Origin: Ceratobasidium sp. AG-K
Lineage: Eukaryota > Basidiomycota > Agaricomycetes > Cantharellales > Ceratobasidiaceae
Assembly: GCA_037039685.1 (NCBI GenBank)
Contig: JAWNGF010000007.1
Coordinates: 1,488,001 to 1,552,000 of the forward strand
Length of the DNA: 64,000 nucleotides
Reading direction: 5' to 3'
The notes under the pieces are model-generated. The model did no database searches. It was not told where the DNA came from and worked only from the letters and a program-made list of their open reading frames with translations. The translations under genes and the position numbers were made by a program. This document shows, one piece after another, positions 1-11,115 of the stretch (position 1 is the first letter of the stretch; every line of letters begins with the position of its first letter).

Positions 1-675
1 ACTGGTAACGCTTCTGATTCGACGCCCCTTCATTGTGCCTTTTCGCAACTCCAGATTCTTACTCGCTATTTCATAGATACGACACTATGGGCAGTTCAGG
101 ATAGTGGTGGCCATGGTTCATGGAGTGACAACACATCGAATTGTAAGGCTCATTATGCGTCTGGAAGTTTTGCTGCCGATTCTGTATATTGTAATTTACA
201 CTGTGCGGAACACATGCTTGAATGTTCTGTTGGAATCGTACTAGGCTGTGCATGTCATAAAGTAAGGTAACGCCTACAGCATGCTCTCGAGGGAGGAATC
301 CTAAGCTAGTGAGGGATTAGAGGCGAGTTAAATGTGCGCCGCATCCTGCGGCAGCAAGGCCATACTTATCGAGGAAAGGTGTGCTCGATGTATTTCTTGG
401 CCAGCGATAATCGTTCCGGGCTTGAAATATTCTGCTACCAGGGCGTAGGAAATACAAGATAAGATGTATACCGTAAGCCGCCGGTCTCGGGTACTTGTCC
501 GCAGCTCCAATCGGGCGATCGGCAATGTTTGATGTCATTAATGAAATTGACACTTACTGGTCATAAATTTGACGACGGTCGGGACGCGCGGAAGCGATGA
601 CGCACTCTCGGTCGCCGTGAATAAATACTGGCGGAAATATGGACTGCAAGCCATCTCTCCACCTTCAGCCTTCGA
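1..675. other. 5' flank, no gene recognised
   Basis: No open frame here resembles a known family and none joins by plausible splicing to the membrane-protein gene that follows. The stretch probably carries the 5' UTR and promoter of that gene. I see no tRNA, repeat or transposon end. Confidence 0.4.
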
Positions 676-1831
676 ATGTACGGCTTTCACGCTTGGATGT
701 TACCTCTGGCCTCTGCATTTATGTGGGGTGGTACGTCACGTGGACGAAAGCTGGAGTGATGTTCGCTGACCTGGTAGTCGTAGCTACTCTCCTCGCAATG
801 ATCATCACATGGGCTGCCAGCGGAAAGCCTAAGTATCCGTCACAGGACGGCAAATTTCCGTCAGTTAGATACTATCGCATTATGAGTTCTTCCTCTGAAA
901 CTTTATTTAGGTATATTTCCGACATTGGAGCCTCCTACCTAAAGCCCCTATTCGTTGTGGGCTGCGTCATCACAGGAGTCGGTTTTTTCCTCACAGTTGT
1001 AGCGGAGCGAGTCCTACGGCGACGTGGAAGACTACTACCAAACTTTAGGCGACGCGGCGTCGTGCTCGGAGTCATTAGTTGTATATGCGCTCTCATTGCC
1101 GCGGCAGGCCTCGCGCTCCTGGCTGGGTTTGATACATTACGACACTCAAGTTTGCACCGGCTGTTCTTGTGAGTGTTAACAAGACTAGGCGTGATAGTCA
1201 CTAAAATCGTGTCGCAGGCTCATTTTTATGCTGGGAACTGTCTTGAGTGCGATCGCGACGACCATCGAGTTTTTGGTTTTGAAACGCGAGGCCAGACATG
1301 CCGCTGGACTTGCTGATACGACCGACTTCACCTTTAACGTGGCCAAGGTCGGCTCTTACATTTGTAACGGATTCAAACAAACTCATTCCTCACGATTTAG
1401 ACGGCAAAGGGCTTGAGTGGCTCATACATTGCAAAAATGGTTGTTGTCGTCGTTGAGATTGCACTAAGCATCGGCTTTGGGGTTACGATGTATGCGGGCA
1501 AGAATACCATTGCAGGTAGACCTCTCCAAAGCATATTTAGTTGAGAGTCAAGCTAACTCATTTGCCCCTGGTAGCTATCCTCGAATGGATCATTGCATTT
1601 GTCTTTGTGTTCTATGTAGCTACCTTTTATTTCGACCTTCGACCGGCTGCCCGTGCTCACGACGGTCAGTATGATGTCTCGGGGGTGGGTGATCAGCTCC
1701 GCGTTGAACTGGGGCGAGGGAATGGCCGAGGAAGTCGAGCCGAGCTTGGTCGTGGTCGAGTTAGTGGAAGCGGAACCGTTGGGGGCTCGAGCACGCCTGA
1801 AATGGCTCAAGTGACATCGCATCGTGCTTGA
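676..1831 (+). CDS. Sfk1/Frag1/DRAM family multi-pass membrane protein
   Basis: Predicted membrane protein of the Frag1/DRAM/Sfk1 family; yeast Sfk1 is a plasma-membrane protein tied to the Stt4 PI4-kinase and to lipid asymmetry. The role here is inferred from family membership. My model: exons 676-730, 778-859, 911-1168, 1218-about 1347, 1401-about 1481 (or 1515) and about 1541-1831. The first exon encodes a short hydrophobic lead-in, then the TWAASGKPKY loop. The family signature YISDIGASYLKPLF spans the 860-910 junction. Further hydrophobic helices follow, with RRRGRLLP and FDTLRHSSLHRLF loops between them, then LEWIIAFVFVFYVATFYFDL near the end. About six membrane segments are expected. 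The C-terminal tail is Gly/Arg/Ser-rich. Intron 860-910 is 51 nt, a multiple of three and free of stops in frame, so it can be mistaken for coding. The last two intron boundaries are less certain. The start at 676 is the first ATG that gives the family N-terminus. Confidence 0.8.
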
Positions 1832-2194
1832 TCGGATTGGCTCTCACGACACCTAATATCTTGCTAATCGTGGGCTCGCTCAATCTCTCTCTCATTTTCA
1901 ATTATACACCTGTTATTATTATGTAGCATTAGAGTACACCCTGTATCGTATATCGATGAATCCACGCGTTTATTGGCAGCCAAGTCACTAAGCGATGAGT
2001 TGATCACGTTCTAGCCCTGGATGGATCCCATTACATTAGCAACCGCAGACTGTAACCTAAGGAGAATACAGGGGACTATGAGGTTAAGCAAAGCCAAGTA
2101 TCAGGGATTGGCGCTCGGGGAGCGGTAAAATAGCCAGTCTCGTACACGCAACAGGGCCCTGACCCGAAGCCCACTGCACTGTCGATTGAGGACG
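1832..2194. other. convergent intergenic spacer
   Basis: Lies between the 3' ends of the convergent Sfk1-like and Mis12 genes and should hold both 3' UTRs. No further gene or repeat is visible. Confidence 0.5.
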
Positions 2195-3470
2195 CTATTC
2201 GTCCTCTAGGTTCTCAGCTGGTCCATCTGGATTTGCGCCGCCTAAAGCTCTCGCACGTTCCGACAAGCCCAACGAGCTCCTGCGCCTCTTGGACCCACCC
2301 AATACACTGCTCCTCCGTCGCTTCGTGGTCGTATGAGTCAGGCTGGATCCCTCGGACCCAGTGGCATCAAGCGAGATGGAAGTCCCAGTAGCATCGGATG
2401 GACGTTCGACAAAGGAAGCCTCGTAAATAGTTGACAAGTCTCCTGACCCTGGGGCGAGATTCGATGAGTTTGGGGAGGATGCGACCACGTTAGTGGGCCC
2501 GACAAGCCGAGTTTCGTCGTCTCCTTGCTTGTCCGCTTTAACGTCCTTGGCAAGCTCAGAGAGTTCACCACTAGGTCCAGATGAGGAAGCAGTAACGAGT
2601 CGCTTGACGGCCCAGTCCAGAAATTCAGCGCGAGATTCGGTATGCTTTTTGGACGAGGCCGAGGCAGAAAAGGTTGGTAAGGGAGGGGTGGTACTCGGTA
2701 GCGAGGAGATGGTTGAAAGAAGCGCTCGTAATTTGGTCGGAACTGAAAGAGCTTAGCTTAGCAAAAAAAGATGGCCATGTGAGGAGAACGTACGTTGTTC
2801 CACTTGCTTTGGATCAAGGTCCTGTAGCTCCTTGATCCTCTGCAGGCGGGTCACTGAGCGCTCCAAGCGATGTTGCATAACCTCTTCCGCTTGTTTGAGC
2901 TGCATTTGAAATCTCCGAGCCTATCCTCGACTAGTCTGAGCAACAAGAAGAGAGAGGCGGCTAAGTACATACGTTTTCTATTTTGCGTCTCATCACATCC
3001 AGCTCGACTTGCATTTGCACGTCTTTCCCTTGCGGTGTGGCCAAATCCAACCCTCGCTGATGAGGCATAACGACCTTGAGCTCGGGAGGGACGCGGAAAA
3101 CGTTACGCATGCTCCATGTCTCTAACATGTCGATGCTCATGTCGCGGTGTCCACAGAGCAGTGTGTGAAACTCGAGAAGTCCATTTTCGATTTCGGCTTC
3201 GAGCTCTTCTGGAGGAGGTTGCTGAGGTCGTTTGGGGAGCCATTCGTTTCGGAGGTAGACTTCGAGTCCGTCAATTCCATTGTTGACTGTGTCCGTGGCG
3301 GCGTCGGCCAGATCGTCTAGGAGAAGCTGAGGGACAAATCCCAGCAGTTCAGTGAGCATAGCGTTTCGGGCATTTTGGCTTGTCTGTGGGTAGGGTTAGC
3401 ACATCCATGAGGGGCGGAGCAAAGTGACCTGCCATGATTGTCGGGTGGAGGTGTGGTCACGTGAAGCCAT
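2195..3470 (-). CDS. MTW1: Mis12/Mtw1 kinetochore protein
   Basis: Subunit of the MIND/Mis12 complex, which links inner centromeric chromatin to the Ndc80 complex at the outer kinetochore. My model has four exons on the minus strand: 3429-3470, 2973-3383, 2794-2899 and 2195-2742, giving 368 residues. All phases agree. The N-terminus begins MASRDHTS. The Mis12 domain follows, with the family hallmarks LTELLGFVPQLLLDDL, GIDGLEVYLR, ENGLLEFHTLL, RNVFRVPPEL and MPHQRGLDL. Exon 3 encodes a charged coiled coil (LKQAEEVMQHRLERS). The tail is Ser/Thr/Pro-rich with two basic KRRRSS clusters that resemble Aurora/PKA sites; this is inference. An in-frame ATG at 3485 would add five residues. The 2743-2793 intron acceptor is supported because it alone restores the long tail frame. 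Confidence 0.9.
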
Positions 3471-3874
3471 CTGGCATGTTTTCATATGATTAAGCGCCGC
3501 CATTAGAGCACAAAGGACACACGGCGTTGTGCAGTCATAGAAAGGTACGGCAAAGTACGGACGGTGATGCAGTTCAAGGCGATAAAAAATGCGGCGAGGG
3601 TGCTTGTACTTCCTTACGGAGCAAGCCGTACACTGATCATAGGGCTCGGATCCCGATTTAGGTCGGCGCACAGCATGATGTCGTGATGCCAGCAAGGTCG
3701 GTGGGAAAGCAATTAATAAATAGTATACTGTACTAGTTAAACAGGGGAATTATAGCATATGGTCGAATCCAAGAGACAACTAGGAAAACAACGGATATCG
3801 GTAGCAAGTCCGTAAACGCCTAGCAAACCAACGTCACGCCAAGAACATCCAAAACGCCCGACACTCACCTGCGT
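3471..3874. promoter_or_regulatory. intergenic region between Mis12 and PPTase genes
   Basis: Tandem minus-strand spacer of about 400 bp. It should contain the Mis12 promoter and the 3' UTR of the upstream PPTase gene. No specific factor site is recognised. Confidence 0.4.
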
Positions 3875-5018
3875 CTACTGTGATGGTTGCGGTTTCTGTG
3901 AGATATGTGTCTTGACATAATGTATTAGATCCTCAACGCGAACAAACCTCAACCACTTGTCGTGTTCGCCCACTCCATCATCGTGTTCCCACAACAGCTT
4001 GGTGGGCTGGTTACCTCGGTATATGGCTGTCGTGCACTGGTATGACTCCTCGAGTAGGCTGCCGTTTCGTAGTACGCCGGTGTTGGCACGGAACAGCCGG
4101 AATTCCCAACCATGCAGTGGTTCACCGTCAACCCGGATGATACGCTTTGGAATTTCGCATTCAATCCGGCTAAAATCGAATCCTATCGGCTGGCCAAGGG
4201 CTTTTGTGTACGATTCCTTGAGTGTCCACAGAATGTAGAGTCGGCGGAGTTTGACTTCGTCGGGAAGTTCAGGGCTCAGAAAGGACATTTCAAGCGGTGT
4301 GAGCTAAAGGGGTACGTGAGAAGGAGCGAGGGGGAGTGTAGCGAGACGGACCTTGTGTATTAATGACTCGATGTAGTCGTCGATGGTGGTACCCTCCATG
4401 GCCGCTATTCGCATGGCATCGATACCTGGTGGCAAACGTAAAAGGGCGTGGGTGGGTACGTAGTCAACACTTCAAGCGACGAACCGATGTTCCAGACCTT
4501 GTGCTTGGGGCCGATAGCACAGGCCATGCCGACGATGTTGTGGGCATGGGTGATATTGTACCCTATGGTTTTTTGGTCGTTACCGTGGTCCTAGGTTGGT
4601 TATGAGAACGTAAATCTAAAGGCGAAGAAGGAGAGAGTACATTCGGCTCACAATGTATGGCTTGCCAAACTTGGTCTCCTTGAGTGACCACGAGGCACGT
4701 GGAGCCTTTCTTTGATCCATGAGAACATAGGGTATCAAACGGCCAACAAGCGATTCTGGGAGGGCGTATCAGTGAGGATGGAGGTGCAAAGAGGGATGGT
4801 ATTCACTCCATGCTTCGTCGGGGTCGGGTATTGAAACTATCTTTTCGTATGATTTGGGGTCAAGAACGCGCAGACACATTGAAAATTCCTACAAGCGATA
4901 TGAGAGGGATACATGGATAAAGTTGGCAACACACATCTGCGGTGGCCTGCCTGCCTAGCGTGATAATCCACGAGTGTAACAGGGGGTCCTTGTCCGAGGA
5001 GGGCCGAGTACTAGTCAT
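3875..5018 (-). CDS. 4'-phosphopantetheinyl transferase (Lys5/AASDHPPT type)
   Basis: Transfers 4'-phosphopantetheine from CoA to a serine on carrier domains, in fungi including Lys2 aminoadipate reductase and PKS/NRPS proteins. My model has six exons on the minus strand: 4935-5018, 4807-4888, 4652-4755, 4485-4590, 4352-4425 and 3875-4303, giving 292 residues with every phase matching. The Sfp-type motifs appear in order: GKPYI, then NITHAHN (P1-like), GIDAMR (P2, Mg2+/CoA Asp) and WTLKESYTKALG (P3, Trp-x-x-Lys-Glu with Lys downstream). The length matches the roughly 300-residue cytosolic Lys5/AASDHPPT group. Introns are 46-61 nt. The gene is divergent from eIF5A, sharing a promoter region of under 200 bp. 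It could act as the single broad-specificity PPTase of the fungus, which is inference. Confidence 0.9.
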
Positions 5019-5187
5019 TAGGGGCGTGTTGGGAATGTCGTGGCTAAGGGAGAGTCACGTGGATCCCTCATCGATCAAGTACGCCAATAAAATTTGAATC
5101 TGCTTCCGGATATCAGGTCGCCTCGTTGCAAGACTTGACAGCCACCACTCCTGTGTCTCCTGTCCTTGACTACTATCATCCTCCAAT
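5019..5187. promoter_or_regulatory. bidirectional promoter, PPTase / eIF5A
   Basis: The PPTase start (5018, minus) and the predicted eIF5A start (5188, plus) leave about 170 bp. This must hold both core promoters and 5' UTRs. No clear TATA box is placed symmetrically. Confidence 0.5.
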
Positions 5188-5975
5188 AGTGGGCCTTTTG
5201 TTACTTGACGGGTGTTTGATCTAACGAATAGCACGCAGTGTCCGACGATGAGCAGCACAACCACACCTTCGAGGCCGCTGGCTCTGGCGCCTCGCTCACG
5301 TATCCTATGCAGTGCTCTGCGCTTCGCAAGAACGGACATGTTGTGATCAAGGTAGGCTCGGGCAGAGTGCTTATGGGAGTGTATATGCTAACTTGGAAAT
5401 TAGGGACGCCCCTGCAAAATTGTCGACATGTCGACTTCCAAGACAGGCAAGCACGGTCACGCCAAGGTCCATCTGGTCGCCATTGATGTGAGCATTTCTA
5501 TACACTCAACAGGATTGGGTGCTCAACCGTTTCTAGATCTTTACTGGCAAGAAGCTTGTAAGACAAACATTCTCGTTTACTAGATTCAGTTATTCACCGG
5601 GATCTTAGGAAGATATTTCTCCCTCAACCCACAACATGGATGTCCCCAACGTATCTCGTACAGAATATCAACTCGTATGTCTTCCAGTCTAAACGGAATA
5701 CCGTCTGATACTGCCATAGGTTCATATCGACGATGGATACCTCAATCTCTTGACCACCGATGGTACCACTGAAAAGAACGACGTTAAAGTCCCGGAGGGG
5801 GAGCTGGGCAAGCTCCTTGTGGATGCGTATAACACACAGGAAAACCCTGAACTTATTGTAACCATCTGCGCTGCCATGGGTGAGGAGCAGGCCATATCGT
5901 TCAAGGAGGCTCCTAAGGGCAACTGTACGTGTGCCGTATACTCCATGCGTGCCCTGCTGACACCCAGTGACAGGA
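5188..5975 (+). CDS. eIF5A: translation factor eIF5A
   Basis: Hypusine-containing factor that binds the ribosomal E site and relieves stalling at proline-rich and other difficult stretches. Exons: 5239-5351, 5404-5487, 5537-5557 (a 7-codon microexon), 5609-5674 and 5720-5924. The hypusine loop reads [12 protein letters not shown], the Lys before HGH being the modification site. The SH3-like N-domain ([16 protein letters not shown]) and OB-fold C-domain ([11 protein letters not shown] to [16 protein letters not shown]) are complete, about 163 residues. The sequence after the first acceptor begins TGTCCGACGAT, so the start codon is A|TG split by an intron. The best donor is at 5189, giving a 50-nt intron. 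The stop is also split: T at 5924, intron 5925-5973 with a GTACGT donor, then GA at 5974-5975. The exact 5' exon is uncertain. Confidence 0.9.
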
Positions 5976-6196
5976 ACAGGATTTGGGATCTGGTGTATCT
6001 CGCATGGCATATTATTACATGGATTCTGTACAATTGTTGTGTGCCATCTAGTGAAATTGTACCAATGAATGGCATATGTATGAATCGGAATGCGCGTGAG
6101 GTTGAGGGTGATAATTTGCAAATGGGATGTATCCGCCCCGCAGCTGACTAAGCGCGTAAAGTGTTTCTTTGAGCGATCCCATCGAGCGAGCGAGAG

Positions 6197-8963
6197 ATGT
6201 CCGAGACAACGAAAAAGTACGCGGCGCAGGTGAAGCAGGTCCAGGAGGTGTTCCCGGACTGGAACGACGACGATGTGCTGTCGCTGCTGCAGGACACACA
6301 TGGGTCTGTCGAGCAGGCTGTCGACCGCATAACGCAGGGTGAGTGCGGTGTGGTCGTCTGACCCTGGACTGACGGTGTGCAGGCCACGTATCACAATGGG
6401 GCTCTGTGCCCTCGAAAAAGTCCAAGAAACCGCAACCAGCGCCTGCTCCTGCGCGTGGTGGGCGGGGACAGCGCGGACGCGGATCGGCCACTCGCGGCGG
6501 TGCAGGGCGAGGACGCGGCGCACATCGCACCACTTCTAGTTCACGCCCGACCAATGGCACCCCGGACACCGAGCCAGTAACGACGTGGGACGACACAGAG
6601 CCAAAGCAAGACACCAAGGTGGACTCCAAGGCGGACTCCAAAGCGACGGACACCCCCAAGGCGAATGGCACGCCGGCCAATGGCACACCTGTCAATGGCG
6701 CGCTCCATCCCCCTGCGACTGTCGCAGTCCCAGCACCATCGTTCAAGCCGTCCCCAGTACCACCCAAGGCGCAACCGGCCCAATCAGCGACCAAGTCCTG
6801 GGCGTCACTTCTCAAAGCGAAAGCAACCCCCCCTCCTGCTCCAAAGCAACAACCCCCCACTCAATCTCAACCCAAGCCTCAACCCCCGTCCCAAGCACCC
6901 GTACCCGAACCAGTACCCGAGTCCATCCCAGAACCTCCAGCACCGGAACCACTGGTACCCGAACCCGTGGAAGAAGCCCCGCAAGAGCCAGAAGAGCCCC
7001 CGCGAGAGCCTACGCCCGAGACAGTCCACAAAGAAGAAGCTCCTCCTGCGGAGCCCGCGCCGGTCGCGGACCCAGTCGTGTCGCCTCCTTCACTGGCGCC
7101 TGGTCCATCTGCGCCCCCCGGTCTCAATCTCGTCACCCTACAGACGCCGTTAGCAGAACCATCGCAAGCGCCCCAGGTCTCTCTTCCCGCGTCGGTGTCG
7201 CTTCCAACGCAGCCCACTCAGCCCCAATCCCAATGGCGTTCCAAGGTTCCTTCACGTGCAAGCGGGAGGTACCCCAAGTCTGACCAGCCGGTGGTTATGC
7301 CCAGTGGATACGAGGAGATCGTCAGCGGAATCGGTGGGTTTAGCTTTGGTCAATTTGGCGATACCGAGGAGGAGGCCAAGTCGTAAGTTTTGCATTCATT
7401 TCATGGGCGTAATTGACAATGGTACAAGATCCGAACCCGCGCAAGAGGCCCCAGCGCACGCTGCCCCTCCGAGTGTACCGATCCCAACCGAGCCTCCTGC
7501 CGCTGCGAGAAAAGACGAACCGGCGCCACTTCCATCCCACATCACGATTTCGGACCAACTTCCCCAAGCCCCGCAACAGCAGGAGCGCATCCCGACGCAG
7601 CACCAGACTCCGCTCTTGTCGCACATTGCACCTGCTCCTCCTGCCCCAGCTCAAGCACCGCAGCCGCAAGTCCAGCCCCAGGTCGCGCCGATTCCCCAGC
7701 AGCACACACCAGCGCAGCAACCAGCGCAGCCCCAGCCTCCTCAAGAACCTCAGCCTTTGCCTCAGCAGCACGCACCGTTGCACACATACGAGCCATTCCC
7801 CCAGCACGCGCACTCGTTGGGCAACGTTGGGGTGGGACTGTACCAGCACCAACAGTCATCGCACTCGCCGTTTGCCCAGCCCCAGCCGCAACAGGCCCCG
7901 CAGCAGCCCTCGGCGTTTGCTCAGCCTCAGCCTCAGGCGCAGCCTCAGGCGCAGCCTCAATCCCAGCAGCCTCAGCCAAGCTACGGACAGCAGCAATTTA
8001 CCCAGCAGACGGGATACGGGCAGCAAAATTACAGCCAGTCGTATGCAGGCCGTGGACAGCAGGGAAGCGGATTGGGATATCCTGGCCATTTGCAAGAGGA
8101 AGCCGGATATGGTGCGTTTGGTGCCAGCGGAGGCGTAGGCGGGTTCGAGCGATACGGATACGACCAGGGTGGCCACTCGGTGAGTCTAGACGAGCGGCTG
8201 TGGGCTTTACTAATTTGAGTAGCAGCAGCCCCAGGGCGGATTCTACGACTCGTACAACCACGGTGGTGCTGCTGGGTTCCCACCTCGCACGGGCGAGGAC
8301 TTGGCAAAATCGTCCCCGAGCCAACAGAACCAGAGCGTGATTCCCAACCCGAGCACGCAGGGCCAACAGGCATCGCAGCCGTCTCAGCCCCAGCAGCAGC
8401 CGCAGCAGCAGCCGCAACAGCAACAGGGCCAGCAGCAGCCTCCGAATCAGCAATCGGGCTATGCGCCGATGCCGTACTTTTACGCGCCGTATTACCAAAA
8501 CCAGTACTTTGGCCAGCCGTCGCCCAATTACGGCCAGCCGTTTGTCAAGTACCCACCCATGTACCCTCAACAATCGCAGCAGTCGCAGCCTCAGCCTCAG
8601 CCCCAGCAGTCCAAGACGCCGGGGTCGCTGTATGCACAGGGCCAGGGCGAGGAGCAGTATCAGCAGCAGGCCCAGGTGCAGGGATACGACTATGGCAAGA
8701 GCAGCCAAGGACAGGCCGGCATCCAGAGCCTGCTCGGCGGACAGACGATCCGGGACAAGGGCCGGGTCGGGAGCGTTGGCGGCGTGGGAGTGAGCACCGG
8801 CGGCATTAGCGCACAGACCCAGGCCGCGTACTATGGCGGGAACGCGGGAGGAGCAGGCGTGCGGTATCCGTACCAGCAACAAGCGCCGGAGCAGGGCAAC
8901 TACTACTCGTACCCGGGGCGGACGCCTCAGCAGCCGAACCAGAGCTATGGGCAGTGGCAATAA
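6197..8963 (+). CDS. DEF1: CUE-domain, Q/P-rich RNA polymerase II degradation factor Def1-like
   Basis: Def1 promotes ubiquitylation and removal of stalled RNA polymerase II. The CUE domain binds ubiquitin and the long Q-rich tail is prone to aggregate. My model: exons 6197-6338, 6383-7382, 7429-8179 and 8223-8963, giving 877 residues. The CUE domain lies at about residues 10-48 (VQEVFPDWNDDDVLSLLQ then GSVEQAVDRI), followed by the conserved QWGSVPSKKSKK, an RGG-like patch (RGGRGQRGRGS), about 250 residues rich in Pro/Glu/Ala, a short conserved GYEEIVSGIGGFSFGQFG motif, and then a Gln/Pro/Tyr low-complexity tail. Apparent ORFs in other frames of the Q-rich tail are artefacts of repeat codons. 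The first 47 codons and the rest are joined by a clean GTGAGT donor at 6339. Confidence 0.85.
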
Positions 8964-9101
8964 AAGATTTCGTGATTGTGGATTTATGTTTTACGCATGT
9001 ATGATAGTATGCTGAATTGGGCGTTGTCAAGTTGGACAGGGGCTGCGCCACGGGCTGTGAGCTTACTTAATCGCTTTTGGCTGGCGACCGAGTCGACCGC
9101 G

Positions 9102-11115
9102 ATGCCGCACCTGCGCCTTGCGAGTGAGATTGAGTTTCCGGATGGGCTGCTGGAGGGACAGATGCACGACGAGTGGCAGTCGCTCAAGGCGCTGGGGGAC
9201 TCTGTGCGCAAGAACCTGTCGTTGCGGCCGTTGAGCGGGGACGACGACGCGCTGTTTGACCGCCCCGACTTTCTGAGCCCGACGGGGACGACGATGGCGA
9301 GCATTGGGGCAATGCTGGGCCCACAGGAGGTGAGTCTCTGATATTTACGTGAATTATGCTAATGGATGCAGCTGGACCTGACGGGGGTGCTTGCGATGCC
9401 CCATGCGCTGGTGCTGGACCTGCGTCCGCCCGAGGCATTTGCGGATCTGCATGTGCCAGGCAGCATCAACGTGTTTATCCTGTCACTGAAGCTCAAGCGA
9501 CTGGCGAAACCAGGAGCGTTGGCCGACATGACCGGGTTGTGTCCTTACATTGCCTCGGAGGCAGGGCGCGCGCAGTGGGACACTCTTATGCCGCACTGGG
9601 ACCACGCCGTCGTTGTACTCGACCACGACATGGACCCAAAGAACCCCGGTGCCCAGCTCCTCTCCATCATCCAGCACTTGCCCGACGTCCGAGCCTACTT
9701 TCTGGCCGGCGGACTCGCATCGTGTGCCAGCGACCCCCGGCTCGTGCGCAGTGCTGCCCCCAACTCTGGCCCGCTGCTCGTCAAGAAGGCGTCGCGTCCA
9801 GATCTGTCGGGCCGCATCGAGCTGCTCACGTCGTCGCCCGACAGCGCAACCCTGCCCGAGCTGGACCCTCCACCCCCCGACTCGTCTGCCTCGAGCTCGG
9901 GATATCTGTCGCCCCCTGCGCCGGCACGCAGCCCCAGTCTCAACGACCTCTCCCCATCGCCATCGCCATCGTCCACCACCTTTCGCCCCCGCTCCAAGGC
10001 TCCAAAACTCTCCCGTCTCGACACCAAGTCAGCCGAACGCCTTGCCCCGTCTCTCCAGATTGACACTTGTACGCCTGTCGATCCACCAAAGCTCTCGCTG
10101 CACACCCAGCGCCCCCATGCCACCAAGGCTGCCACCGTGCCCCTCCGCCCCCTCAACCTCCGTCCCCCGGGCTCACCCTCGTTCCTTGCCACCTCGCCCA
10201 CCTCGCCCTTGCCCCAGCCACTCTCGCCTCGCTCACCATTGCCACCCACGCCAGGCACGGTCCGCCCGACCGCGACCGTCAACTCGCCCCACGAGTTCGA
10301 GGTCAGCACCATCCTTCCTGGTTTCCTCTACCTTGGACCCGAGCCCAGCACCCTCGCCCACGTCAAGGAGCTCCAGTCGCTCGGCGTCAAGCGCATCGTC
10401 AGCGTCGCGGTCGAGTGCGACGACGACCAGGGCCTCGAGCTCCGTCGTAAGTTTGACAAGTACTTTAGGATTCCGATGAGGGACACGGTCGAAGAGGAAA
10501 ACGTTGGACGTGGCGCCAGGGATGTCTGCGCGTTTCTCGGTGAGTGCCTTGTTCATCGTCTGGCCCTTCTAATGTCGCCCAGACGACGCCCGCCTCCATT
10601 CGTCCCCCACCTATGTCCACTGCAAGGCGGGCAAGTCGCGCTCTGTCACCATGGTCATGGCCTATCTTATCCACGCCAACCATTGGCCGCTCTGGCGTGC
10701 CTATGCCTTTGTCCACGAGCGACGGAGCGCCATTAGTCCCAACATTGGCTTTGTCTCGGAGCTCATGAACTTTGAGGAGCGCTCGCTTGGCACCAAGTCG
10801 GTCGGAGCCACCATTCCCCCAGACCAGCACCCCGACCAAAACAATTCCACCGCATCGGTCAGTGGCGTCCCCGGCACCGCCAAGCCCATCAACAACAACT
10901 TTACCCACCTCGTCGGCGGTCGCAAGGGTGGCCAGGTCCGCGAGTCGCTCCCGCCCACCTTTAGTATGCCTCCCTCCGAGGTCGAGACGGGCGAGCAGGT
11001 CGAGATCAGGGACGCCGAGGGCAGGTATCGCCACGCCAGGCGCGCACCCGTCGACGAGTCCACCCTCCAGCCCAGTCGGCGTGTCAGCAAGGCAGGGCTC
11101 GAGGGCGCATGGTAG
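9102..11115 (+). CDS. rhodanese-like plus dual-specificity phosphatase (MAPK phosphatase layout)
   Basis: Predicted phosphatase removing phosphate from Thr and Tyr of a MAP kinase. My model: exons 9102-9329, 9372-10539 and 10583-11115, giving 642 residues. The N-terminal rhodanese/CH2 module (residues about 77-190, HALVLDLRPPEAFADLHVPG) is followed by a basic cluster (SLKLKRLAK, about 9485-9511) where animal MKPs carry the kinase-interaction motif. About 170 residues of Pro/Ser-rich linker follow. The DSP domain begins near ILPGFLYLGPEPS. The general-acid loop is PMRDT, and the P-loop HCKAGKSR is at 10618-10641 with Cys near residue 479 and Arg present, so the enzyme should be active. The start at 9102 is the ATG nearest to the first conserved residues; upstream in-frame codons are open only to about 8976. 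The intron at 10540-10582 separates the acid loop from the P-loop. Confidence 0.85.

Noticed and set aside
1..640. Minus-strand ORFs near the left edge as gene fragments
   Set aside because: Short, no family resemblance, and overlapping each other in several frames.
5976..6151. Extended C-terminus of eIF5A by reading through
   Set aside because: Family length, a GTACGT donor at 5925 and a restored TGA all favour splicing. The extension resembles nothing.
7340..8218. Long opposite-strand and alternative-frame ORFs under the Def1-like gene
   Set aside because: Codon repetition of Gln/Pro/Ala keeps all frames open. Only the plus frame joins to the CUE exon and the conserved motifs.
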